Shown piece by piece: positions 33,601-45,600 of a DNA stretch of 64,000 nt; the first letter of the stretch is position 1; the number at the start of each line of letters is the position of its first letter. Source of the stretch: Orychophragmus violaceus. Taxonomy: Eukaryota > Streptophyta > Magnoliopsida > Brassicales > Brassicaceae. The notes beneath the pieces were generated by a model that saw nothing but the letters and a program-made list of their open reading frames with translations, was not told the origin of the DNA and ran no database searches. Location: the NCBI GenBank assembly GCA_030180135.1, contig CM058240.1, positions 69,497,581 through 69,561,580 of the forward strand, read 5' to 3'. Made by a program: the position numbers and the translations under genes.

Positions 33601-34852
33601 CATTAGGCCCAAAGATAACATTGCAATTCAAGTCTTTAGTGATCCTTTTAACCGACAGCAAGTTAGATTTAAACTTAGGAACATAGAATGCATCACTTTC
33701 CTTGTTAAATAATCTCAACTTTCCTGTACCTATTATTGGAATCCCTTGACCATCAGCTATAGTTACTCTTCCTAGGGCAGGTTTAATGTTCTCCAACAAC
33801 TTAGCATTACTAATCATATGGTCAGAAGCTCCTGAATCTACTACCAACTTATGATCAGTTTTACTAAGCAATTTATGTGAGAATAAAGAGATACCAGAGA
33901 GTTTAGAGGCATAAGCCTTGATGAGGTCCTCAAGGTCACTCTTCTTAACATACTCAGTGGCTGTGTAGAGTGCAAGCTCCCCTCCTTGAGCTGAAGTGGA
34001 GGCTGGTTCATTCACAGCTTCTTGTGAAATGTTTGCATTTGCCCTTGAGTTCTTGAACTTGTCTGGTTTGAGATGGGGATGGAGGACCCAACACTTCTCC
34101 TTGGAGTGGCCTTTCCTCTTGCAATGATCACAAAATGGCGCCTTCTTCTCCTCAGGTTTGAAACCAGCTTTGTTGGCAGTCACCAACTCCCCCTTTCCTC
34201 CAAACAAACCAATGTTTCCTTCTTCCTTTTGGAGCCTTGAGCACACCTCTTCAAAATCAGGAAGTGTAGTCTCCTTTAGGATCTTCATGATGGCATCATT
34301 ATAAACCGGATTCAAGTTGAGTAGAAGGCCAAAGATCTTGTCTTGCTCCTTTCTCTCAATGAGAACCTTAGGGTTTAAAGTACTTGGCCTTAGCATCTCA
34401 AGTTCAGACCATGCTGAAGAGAACTTCCCAAGATACTTGGTAAAGTCATGGTCTTCTTGTTTCAGCTCACTTATGGCCTTCTTCACCTCATACACTCTGC
34501 TCAGATTTGATACATCTCCATAAATCTTCTTGAGAGTATCCCACAGTGACTTGGCTGTCTCACAATGAGAATAAGCTTCAAGGATAGATGGGTCAAGAGA
34601 GTTTTGGAGAAAGCCAATGACCAGCTGATCTTCTTGGAACCATTTAGCTTCTGCCTTCTTGGTTTCTTCATCCTTTTTCTTAGCTTCATCTTCTTCATTT
34701 GGAGTTTTATCCTCCAAAATGTGATCCCACAAACCTCTTCCACAAATGGCAGTCTTGATTGTCCTTTGCCATGTCCTGTAGTTGATTCCTTTGAGCACAA
34801 CAGGGACAGCAGTAGGCCTTAAGCTAGAGCTGAGATGAGAAGAGTCTTCCAT
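30602..34852 (-). pseudogene. Gag-Pol of Copia element E3, split by an in-frame stop
   Basis: The 4251-bp coding region has the same length as in E1 and starts at ATG 34852 (MEDSS...). The first part (502 residues) covers Gag, CCHC knuckle, protease DSG and most of the pre-integrase domain. It ends at TGA 33344-33346 where E1 has an Arg codon (residue 503). The same frame then stays open to TAG at 30602 and covers integrase, reverse transcriptase (YVDD) and RNase H (YCDADW intact). Two more changes affect integrase: the first Cys of the CEAC zinc pair (493) is Phe, and the Gly after the second catalytic Asp (DNGGE) is Arg at 588. The copy is almost certainly non-functional on its own. Confidence 0.92.
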
Positions 34853-35165
34853 GGTGAGAAACTGAGAAGGTTTGGTTGAGGATTAAAGAACCGGAGAGAA
34901 ACAGATTTAGGACCGAGAAGTTAGGGTTTTAGGTCCGAGAAGATGAGGGTTTCAATCTGGACCGAGAGTATGGAGAACTAAGAGATTGAGGGCTTAAGAA
35001 CAAGTATGAGAGCTTTAGACCAGAGAGAAATGGAAGAACTTGAAGAATGAGAGCTTTAGAACCGAGAGAATGAAGTGAGGGAAGAGTAAGGTTTTGAACC
35101 GAGAATAAACTAGAACTAGGAGAATGGAGAATCAAAGATTGAAAATCAAGAGAATGAAGATCATT
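34853..35165 (-). other. Untranslated leader of E3
   Basis: This CT-rich leader (GA-rich on the plus strand) lies between the primer site and the ATG. It aligns with the E1 leader mainly near the primer site (GATCTT.ATTCTCTTGATT) and just before the ATG. The middle differs. An antisense open stretch here is most likely chance. Confidence 0.65.
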
Positions 35166-35177
35166 GCTCTGATACCA
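35166..35177 (-). other. Primer-binding site of E3
   Basis: GCTCTGATACCA on the plus strand is the complement of TGGTATCAGAGC and lies next to the 5' LTR. Confidence 0.92.
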
Positions 35178-35595
35178 TGTGAGTTTTAGAGTATGTGAAC
35201 ATTAGGTTACTTGGTAAGTTTAGAGAGAATGCGCAGCAAAGAGAGAGAGAATGGTGTTCACAACCCTTAACATTCATTTGCGGTTTACATCAGCTTTTAT
35301 AGGGATACATTCAGCCAAAATGTTTAACTTAACTAAGTAAAAGACAAATGCACAAGATGCCAAGGAGTTCTGAAGCGTGGCAGAGGAGAGAGAGAGGGTG
35401 TGGACCACATAACCTAACGGCTCTCTCTCTTAAACCCTAAAGCCCTTCTTTCTTCTTTCAATCCGAGACTTGTACATTTGAATTGTTGGCGCCTCATGAT
35501 ATTAAGTCCCCAACTTTGCACTTCATCAATGTGCAAGTCTTGTGCATTTTATGATAATGCACAATCTTAACACATTGATCTTAACATGATCAATA
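35178..35595 (-). repeat. 5' LTR of E3
   Basis: This 418-bp LTR carries a TATA box (TATAAAAG on the element strand) at 35294-35301, followed on the element strand by AACCGCAAATG and CT-rich sequence. It ends at CAATA and is followed by the target duplication TAAAC. Confidence 0.94.
35294..35301 (-). promoter_or_regulatory. Putative TATA box of E3 5' LTR
   Basis: TATAAAAG on the element strand is placed as expected for a Copia U3 promoter. A second copy lies in the 3' LTR. Confidence 0.55.
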
Positions 35596-35811
35596 TAAAC
35601 ACCCCTAAGTAACACTACTAACAGACAAGAAAGAAACTTTGATCTTCTAAAATGTCCTATGAGAATCCTAAACAAAACATTTTTACCAAAACTTCTTGAA
35701 ACATATGTGTCATGGATTAGAGAAATTAGGTGAGGTAAGACAACTATAAGTTAGTTTTTGCATGCTCTTAAAGGTAAAATGAGAAGCATGTTATACAAAT
35801 TTATGTTCACT

Positions 35812-38800
35812 TTAAACACCCCTAAGTAACCCTACTAACAGACAAGAGAGAAACTTTGATCTTCTAAAATGTCCTATGAGAATCCTAAACCAAACATTTT
35901 TACCAAAACTTCTTGAAACATATGTGTCATGGATTGAAGAAATTAGGTGAGGTAAGACAACTATAAGATAGTTTTTGTATGCTCCTAAAGGAAGAATGAC
36001 AAGAATGTTATACAAGTTTATGTTCTTTTTAACACCCCTAAGTAACCATACTTAAGGAAAAGAAAGAAATTTTGATCTTCTAAAAGGTCCTATGAGAATC
36101 CTAAATAAAACTTTTTTACCAAAACTTGTTGAAACATATGTGTCATGGATTGGAGAAATTAGGTGAGGTAAGACAACTATAAGTTAGTTTTTGCATGCTC
36201 TTAAAGGTAGAATGAGAAGCATGTTATACAAGTTTATGTTCACTTTAAACACCCCTAAGTAACCCTACTAACAGACAAGAAAGAAACTTTGATATTCCAA
36301 AATGTCCTATGAGAATCCGAAACAAAACTTGTGTTACCAAAACTTCTTGATACATATGAGAAGCATGTTATAGAAAAGAAAAGAACAAAACTTTGATCTT
36401 CTAAAAGGTCCTATGAGAATACTAAACAAAACGTTTTAACAAAAACTTCTTGAAACAAATGTATCATGAATTGGAGAAACTATTTGAGGTAAGACAACTA
36501 TAAGTTAGTTTTTGCACGCTCTTAAAGGTAGAATGAGAAGCATGTTATACAAGTTTATGTTCATTTTAAACACCCCTATGTAACCCTACCAACAGACAAG
36601 AGAGAAACTTAGATCTTCTAAAAGGTCTTATGAGAATACTGAACAAAACTTTTTAACAAAAACTTCTTGAAACATATGTGTCAGGGATTAGAGAAACTAG
36701 GTGAGGTAATAAAACTATAAGTTAGTTTTTGTATGCTCCTAAAGGTAAAATTAGAAGCATGTTATACAAGTTTATGTTCCTTTAAACACCCCTAAGTAAC
36801 ACTACTAACAGACAAGAAAGAAACTTTGATCTTCTAAAATGTCCTATAAAAATCCTAAACAAAACATTTTTACCAAAACTTCTTGAAACATATGTGTCAT
36901 GGATTAGAGAAATTAGGTGAGATAAGACAACTATAAGTTAGTTTTTGCATGCTCTTAAAGGTAAAATGAGAAGCATATTATACAAGTTTATGTTCCTTTA
37001 AACACCCCTAAGTAACACTACTAACAGACAAGAAAGAAACTTTGATCTTCTAAAATGTCCTATGAGAATCCTAAACAAAACATTTTTACAAAAACTTCTT
37101 GAAACATATGTGTCATGGATTAGAGAAATTAGGTGAGGTAAGACAACTATAAGTTAGTTTTTGCATGCTCTTAAAGGTAAAATGAGAAGCATGTTATACA
37201 AATTTATGTTCACTTTAAACACCCCTAAGTAACCCTACTAACAGACAAGAGAGAAACTTTGATCTTCTAAAATGTCCTATGAGAATCCTAAACCAAACAT
37301 TTTTACCAAAACTTCTTGAAACATATGTGTCATGGATTGGAGAAATTAGGTGAGGTAAGACAACTATAAGATAGTTTTTGTATGCTCCTAAAGGAAGAAT
37401 GACAAGAATGTTATACAAGTTTATGTTCTTTTTAACACCCCTAAGTAACCATACTTAAGGAAAAGAAAGAAACTTTGATCTTCTAAAAGGTCCTATGAGA
37501 ATCCTAAATAAAACTTTTTTACCAAAACTTGTTAAAACATATGTGTCATGGATTGGAGAAATTAGGTGAGGTAAGACAACTATAAGTTAGTTTTTGCATG
37601 CTCTTAAAGGTAGAATGAGAAGCATGTTATACAAGTTTATGTTCACTTTAAACACCCCTAAGTAACCCTACTAACAGACAAGAAAGAAACTTTGATATTC
37701 CAAAATGTCCTATGAGAATCCGAAACAAAACTTGTGTTACCAAAACTTCTTGATACATATTAGAAGCATGTTATAGAAAAGAAAAGAACAAAACTTTGAT
37801 CTTCTAAAAGGTCCTATGAGAATACTAAACAAAACGTTTTAACAAAAACTTCTTGAAACAAATGTATCATGAATTGGAGAAACTATTTGAGGTAAGACAA
37901 CTATAAGTTAGTTTTTGCACGCTCTTAAAGGTAGAATGAGAAGCATGTTATACAAGTTTATGTTCATTTTAAACACCCCTAAGTAACCCTACCAACAGAC
38001 AAGAGAGAAACTTAGATCTTCTAAAAGGTCTTATGAGAATACTGAACAAAACTTTTTAACAAAAACTTCTTGAAACATATGTGTCAGGGATTAGAGAAAC
38101 TAGGTGAGGTAATAAAACTATAAGTTAGTTTTTGTATGCTCCTAAAGGTAAAATTAGAAGCATGTTATACAAGTTTATGTTCCTTTAAACACCCCTAAGT
38201 AACACTACTAACAGACAAGAAAGAAACTTTGATCTTCTAAAATGTCCTATAAAAATCCTAAACAAAACATTTTTACCAAAACTTCTTGAAACATATGTGT
38301 CATGGATTAGAGAAATTAGGTGAGATAAGACAACTATAAGTTAGTTTTTGCATGCTCTTAAAGGTAAAATGAGAAGCATATTATACAAGTTTATGTTCCT
38401 TTAAACACCCCTAAGTAACACTACTAACAGACAAGAAAGAAACTTTGATCTTCTAAAATGTCCTATGAGAATCCTAAACAAAACATTTTTACAAAAACTT
38501 CTTGAAACATATGTGTCATGGATTAGAGAAATTAGGTGAGGTAAGACAACTATAAGTTAGTTTTTGCATGCTCTTAAAGGTAAAATGAGAAGCATGTTAT
38601 ACAAATTTATGTTCACTTTAAACACCCCTAAGTAACCCTACTAACAAACAAGAGAGAAACTTTGATCTTCTAAAATGTCCTATGAGAATCCTAAACCAAA
38701 CATTTTTACCAAAACTTCTTGAAACATATGTGTCATGGATTGGAGAAATTAGGTGAGGTAAGACAACTATAAGATAGTTTTTGTATGCTCCTAAAGGAAG

Positions 38801-39640
38801 AATGACAAGAATGTTATACAAGTTTATGTTCTTTTTAACACCCCTAAGTAACCATACTTAAGGAAAAGAAAGAAACTTTGATCTTCTAAAAGGTCCTATG
38901 AGAATCCTAAATAAAACTTTTTTACCAAAACTTGTTAAAACATATGTGTCATGGATTGGAGAAATTAGGTGAGGTAAGACAACTATAAGTTAGTTTTTGC
39001 ATGCTCTTAAAGGTAGAATGAGAAGCATGCTATACAAGTTTATGTTCACTTTAAACACCCCTAAGTAACACTACTAACAGACAAGAAAGAAACTTTGATA
39101 TTCCAAAATGTCCTATGAGAATCCGAAACAAAACTTATGTTACCAAAACTTCTTGAAACATATGAGAAGCATGTTATAGAAAAGAAAAGAACAAAACTTT
39201 GATCTTCTAAAAGGTCCTATGAGAATACTAAACAAAACGTTTTAACAAAAACTTCTTGAAACAAATGTATCATGAATTGGAGAAACTATTTGAGGTAAGA
39301 CAACTATAAGTTAGTTTTTGCACGCTCTTAAAGGTAGAATGAGAAGCATGTTATACAAGTATATGTTCATTTTAAACACCCCTAAGTAACCCTACCAACA
39401 GACAAGAGAGAAACTTAGATCTTCTAAAAGGTCCTATGAGAATACTGAACAAAACTTTTTAACAAAAACTTCTTGAAACATATGTGTCAGGGATTGGAGA
39501 AACTAGGTGAGGTAATAAAACTATAAGTTAGTTTTTGTATGCTCCTAAAGGTAAAATTAGAAGCATGTTATACAAGTTTATGTTCCTTTAAATACCCCTA
39601 AGTAACACTACTAACAGACAAGAAAGAAACTTTGATCTTC
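35812..39640. repeat. 1403-bp higher-order repeat, about 2.7 tandem copies
   Basis: Units start at 35812, 37215 and 38618, exactly 1403 bp apart, and consist of six full monomers plus one 103-bp short monomer. The third unit follows the pattern until about 39.65 kb, where it departs at an irregular junction. Confidence 0.88.
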
Positions 39641-42600
39641 TAAAATGTCCTGTGATCTTTTCCCTAAGAAAGAAACAAAACTTTTGTCCTACCGAAACAC
39701 TTCTTGAAACATATGAGAAGCATGTTATAGAAAAAAAGAACAAAACTTTGATCTTCTAAAAGGTCCTATGAGAATAATAAACAAAACGTTTTAACAAAAA
39801 CTTCTTGAAACAAATGTATCATGAATTGGAGAAACTATTTGAGGTAAGACAACTATAAGTTAGTTTTTGCACGCTCTTAAAGGTAGAATGAGAAGCATGT
39901 TATACAAGTTTATGTTCATTTTAAACACCCTTAAGTAACCCTACTAACAGACAAGAGAGAAACTTAGATCTTCTAAAAGGTCCTATGAGAATACTGAACA
40001 AAACTTTTTAACAAAAACTTCTTGAAACATATGTGTCAGGGATTGGAGAAACTAGGTGAGGTAATAAAACTATAAGTTAGTTTTTGTATGCTCCTAAAGG
40101 TAAAATTAGAAGCATGTTATACAAGTTTATGTTCCTTTAAACACCCCTAAGTAACACTACTAACAGACAAGAAAGAAACTTTGATCTTCTAAAATGTCCT
40201 GTGAGAATCCGAAACAAAACTTTTGTTACGAAAACTTCTTGAAACATATGAGAAGCATGTTATAGAAAAAAAGAACAAAACTTTGATCTTCTAAAAGGTC
40301 CTATGAGAATACTAAACAAAACGTTTTAACAAAAACTTCTTGAAACATATGTATCATGGATTGGAGAAACTATTTGAGGTAAGACAACTATAAGTTAGTT
40401 TTTGCATGCTCTTAAAGGTAAAATGAGAAGCATGTTATACAAGTTTATGTTCACTTTAAACACCCCTAAGTAACCCTACTAACAGACAAGAGAGAAACTT
40501 TGATCTTCTAAAATGTCCTATGAGAATCCTAAACCAAACTTTTTTACCAAAACTTCTTGAAACATATGTATCATGGATTGGAGAAATTAGGTGAGGTAAG
40601 ACAACTATAAGTTAGTTTTTGCATGCTCTTAAAGGTAGAATGAGAAGCATGTTATACAAGTTTATGTTCATTTTAAACACCCCTAAGTAACCCTACTAAC
40701 AGACAAGAAAGAAACTTTGATATTCCAAAATGTCCTATGAGAATCCGAAACAAAACTTTTGTTACCAAAACTTGAAGCATGTTATACAAGTTTATGTTCA
40801 CTTTAAACACCCCTAAGTAACACCCCTAAGTAACCGAAACAAAACTACTTCTTGAAACATATGAGAAGCAATAGAAAAAAAGAACAAAACTTTGATCTTC
40901 TAAAAGGTCCTATGAGAATCTAAACAAAACGTTTTAACAAAAACTTCTTGAAACATATGTATCATGGATTGGAGAAACTATTTGAGGTAAGACAACTATA
41001 AGTTAGTTTTTGCATGCTCTTAAAGGTAAAATGAGAAGCATGTTATACAAGTTTATGTTCACTTTAAACACCCCTAAGTAACCCTACTAACAGACAAGAG
41101 AGAAACTTTGATCTTCTAAAATGTCCTATGAGAATCCTAAACAAAACTTTTTTACTAAAACTTCTTGAAACATATGTATCATGGATTGGAGAAATTAGGT
41201 GAGGTAAGACAACTATAAGTTAGTTTTTGCATGCTCTTAAAGGTAGAATGGGAAGCATGTTATACAAGTTTATGTTCATTTTAAACACCCCTAAGTAACC
41301 CTACTAACAGACAAGAAAGAAACTTTGATATTCCAAAATGTCCTATGAGAATCCGAAACAAAACTTTTGTTACCAAAACTTCTTGAAACATATGTATCAT
41401 GGATTGGAGAAATTAGGTGAGGTAAGACAACTATAAGTTAGTTTTTGCATGCTCTTAAAGGTAGATTGAGAAGCATGTTATACAAGTTTATGTTCACTTT
41501 AAACACCCCTAAGTAACCCTACTAACAGACAAGAAAGAAACTTTGATCTTCTAAAATGTCCTATGAGAATCCTAAACAAAACATTTTTACCAAAACTTCT
41601 TGAAACATATGTGTCATGGATTAGAGAAATTAGGTGAGGTAAGACAACTATAAGTTAGTTTTTGCATGCTCTTAAAGGTAAAATGAGAAGCATATTATAC
41701 AAGTTTATGTTCCTTTAAACACCCCTAAGTAACACTACTAACAGACAAGAAAGAAACTTTGATCTTCTAAAATGTCCTATAAAAATCCTAAACAAAACAT
41801 TTTTACCAAAACTTCTTGAAACATATGTGTCATGGATTAGAGAAATTAGGTGAGATAAGACAACTATAAGTTAGTTTTTGCATGCTCTTAAAGGTAAAAT
41901 GAGAAGCATATTATACAAGTTTATGTTCCTTTAAACACCCCTAAGTAACACTACTAACAGACAAGAAAGAAACTTTGATCTTCTAAAATGTCCTATGAGA
42001 ATCCTAAACAAAACATTTTTACCAAAACTTCTTGAAACATATGTGTCATGGATTAGAGAAATTAGGTGAGGTAAGACAACTATAAGTTAGTTTTTGCATG
42101 CTCTTAAAGGTAAAATGAGAAGCATGTTATACAAATTTATGTTCACTTTAAACACCCCTAAGTAACCCTACTAACAGACAAGAGAGAAACTTTGATCTTC
42201 TAAAATGTCCTATGAGAATCCTAAACCAAAAATTTTTACCAAAACTTCTTGAAACATATGTGTCATGGATTGGAGAAATTAGGTGAGGTAAGACAACTAT
42301 AAGATAGTTTTTGTATGCTCCTAAAGGAAGAATGACAAGAATGTTATACAAGTTTATGTTCTTTTTAACACCCCTAAGTAACCATACTTAAGGAAAAGAA
42401 AGAAACTTTGATCTTCTAAAAGGTCCTATGAGAATCCTAAATAAAACTTTTTTACCAAAACTTGTTAAAACATATGTGTCATGGATTGGAGAAATTAGGT
42501 GAGGTAAGACAACTATAAGTTAGTTTTTGCATGCTCTTAAAGGTAGAATGAGAAGCATGTTATACAAGTTTATGTTCATTTTAAACACCCCTAAGTAACC

Positions 42601-45600
42601 CTACTAACAGACAAGAAAGAAACTTTGATCTTCTAAAATGTCCTATGAGAATCCTAAACAAAACATTTTTACCAAAACTTCTTGAAACATATGTGTCATG
42701 GATTAGAGAAATTAGGTGAGGTAAGACAACTATAAGTTAGTTTTTGCATGCTCTTAAAGGTAAAATGAGAAGCATGTTATACAAGTTTATGTTCACTTTA
42801 AACACCCCTAAGTAACCCTACTAACAGACAAGAAAGAACTTTGATATTCCAAAATGTCCTATGAGAATCCGAAACAAAACTTGTGTTACCAAAACTTCTT
42901 GAAACATATGAGAAGCATGTTATAGAAAAGAAAAGAACAAAACTTTGATCTTCTAAAAGGTCCTATGAGAATACTAAACAAAACGTTTTAACAAAAACTT
43001 CTTGAAACAAATGTATCATGGATTGGAGAAACTATTTGAGGTAAGACAACTATAAGTTAGTTTTTGCACGCTCTTAAAGGTAGAATGAGAAGCATGTTAT
43101 ACAAGTTTATGTTCATTTTAAACACCCCTAAGTAACCCTACCAACAGACAAGAGAGAAACTTAGATCTTCTAAAAGGTCCTATGAGAATACTGAACAAAA
43201 CTTTTTAACAAAAACTTCTTGAAACATATGTGTCAGGGATTGGAGAAACTAGGTGAGGTAATAAAACTATAAGTTAGTTTTTGTATGCTCCTAAAGGTAA
43301 AATTAGAAGCATGTTATACAAGTTTATGTTCCTTTAAACACCCCTAAGTAACACTACTAACAGACAAGAAAGAAACTTTGATCTTCTAAAATGTCCTATA
43401 AAAATCCTAAACAAAACATTTTTACCAAAACTTCTTGAAACATATGTGTCATGGATTAGAGAAATTAGGTGAGGTAAGACAACTATAAGTTAGTTTTTGC
43501 ATGCTCTTAAAGGTAAAATGAGAAGCATGTTATACAAATTTATGTTCACTTTAAACACCCCTAAGTAACCCTACTAACAGACAAGAGAGAAACTTTGATC
43601 TTCTAAAATGTCCTATGAGAATCCTAAACCAAACATTTTTACCAAAACTTCTTGAAACATATGTGTCATGGATTGGAGAAATTAGGTGAGGTAAGACAAC
43701 TATAAGATAGTTTTTGTATGCTCCTAAAGGAAGAATGACAAGAATGTTATACAAGTTTATGTTCTTTTTAACACCCCTAAGTAACCATACTTAAGGAAAA
43801 GAAAGAAACTTTGATCTTCTAAAAGGTCCTATGAGAATCCTAAATAAAACTTTTTTACCAAAACTTGTTAAAACATATGTGTCATGGATTGGAGAAATTA
43901 GGTGAGGTAAGACAACTATAAGTTAGTTTTTGCATGCTTTTAAAGGTAGAATGAGAAGCATGTTATACAAGTTTATGTTCACTTTAAACACCCCTAAGTA
44001 ACCCTACTAACAGACAAGAAAGAAACTTTGATATTCCAAAATGTCCTATGAGAATCCGAAACAAAACTTGTGTTACCAAAACTTCTTGAAACATATGAGA
44101 AGCATGTTATAGAAAAGAAAAGAACAAAACTTTGATCTTCTAAAAGGTCCTATGAGAATACTAAACAAAACGTTTTAACAAAAACTTCTTGAAACATATG
44201 TATCATGGATTGGAGAAACTATTTGAGGTAAGACAACTATAAGTTAGTTTTTGCACGCTCTTAAAGGTAGAATGAGATGCATGTTATACAAGTTTATTTT
44301 CATTTTAAACACCCCTAAGTAACCCTACTAACAGACAAGAGAGAAACTTAGATCTTCTAAAAGGTCCTATGAGAATACTGAACAAAACTTTTTAACAAAA
44401 ACTTCTTGAAACATATGTGTCAGGGATTGGAGAAACTAGGTGAGGTAATAAAACTATAAGTTAGTTTTTGTATGCTCCTAAAGGTAAAATTAGAAGCATG
44501 TTATACAAGTTTATGTTCCTTTAAATACCCCTAAGTAACACTACTAACAGACAAGAAAGAAACTTTGATCTTCTAAAATGTCCTGTGAGAATCCGAAACA
44601 AAACTTTTGTTACGAAAACTTCTTGAAACATATGAGAAGCATGTTATAGAAAAAAAAGAACAAAACTTTGATCTTCTAAAAGGTCCTATGAGAATAATAA
44701 ACAAAACGTTTTAACAAAAACTTCTTGAAACAAATGTATCATGAATTGGAGAAACTATTTGAGGTAAGACAACTATAAGTTAGTTTTTGCACGCTCTTAA
44801 AGGTAGAATGAGAAGCATGTTATACAAGTTTATGTTCATTTTAAACACCCCTAAGTAACCCTACTAACAGACAAGAGAGAAACTTAGATCTTCTAAAAGG
44901 TCCTATGAGAATACTGAACAAAACTTTTTAACAAAAACTTCTTGAAACATATGTGTCAGGGATTGGAGAAACTAGGTGAGGTAATAAAACTATAAGTTAG
45001 TTTTTGTATGCTCCTAAAGGTAAAATTAGAAGCATGTTATACAAGTTTATGTTCCTTTAAACACCCCTAAGTAACACTACTAACAGACAAGAAAGAAACT
45101 TTGATCTTCTAAAATGTCCTGTGAGAATCCGAAACAAAACTTTTGTTACGAAAACTTCTTGAAACATATGAGAAGCATGTTATAGAAAAAAAAGAACAAA
45201 ACTTTGATCTTCTAAATGGTCCTATGAGAATACTAAACAAAACGTTTTAACAAAAACTTCTTGAAACATATGTATCATGGATTGGAGAAACTATTTGAGG
45301 TAAGACAACTATAAGTTAGTTTTTGCATGCTCTTAAAGGTAAAATGAGAAGCATGTTATACAAGTTTATGTTCACTTTAAACACCCCTAAGTAACCCTAC
45401 TAACAGACAAGAGAGAAACTTTGATCTTCTAAAATGTCCTATGAGAATCCTAAACAAAACTTTTTTACCAAAACTTCTTGAAACATATGTGTCATGGATT
45501 GGAGAAATTAGGTGAGGTAAGACAACTATAAGTTAGTTTTTGCATGCTCTTAAAGGTAGAATGAGAAGCATGTTATACAAGTTTATGTTCATTTTAAACA

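Larger units (their letters stand above)
30032..35595 (-). mobile_element. E3: full-length Ty1/copia LTR retrotransposon with a broken Gag-Pol
   Basis: This complete 5564-bp minus-strand Copia element is flanked by TAAAC (30027-30031 and 35596-35600). Its ends are TATTGATC...CTCACA. The 418-bp LTRs differ at one site by eye, so the insertion is recent. The coding region has exactly the E1 length and very high similarity, but it carries an in-frame stop and a lost zinc-site Cys. The LTRs share only the first ~11 bp (TATTGATCATG) with E1. Confidence 0.94.

Noticed and set aside
34929..35135. 68-codon minus-strand frame upstream of E3 Gag
   Set aside because: It lies in the CT-rich leader, has no domain, and has no counterpart in E1. 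It could at most be a short upstream ORF.
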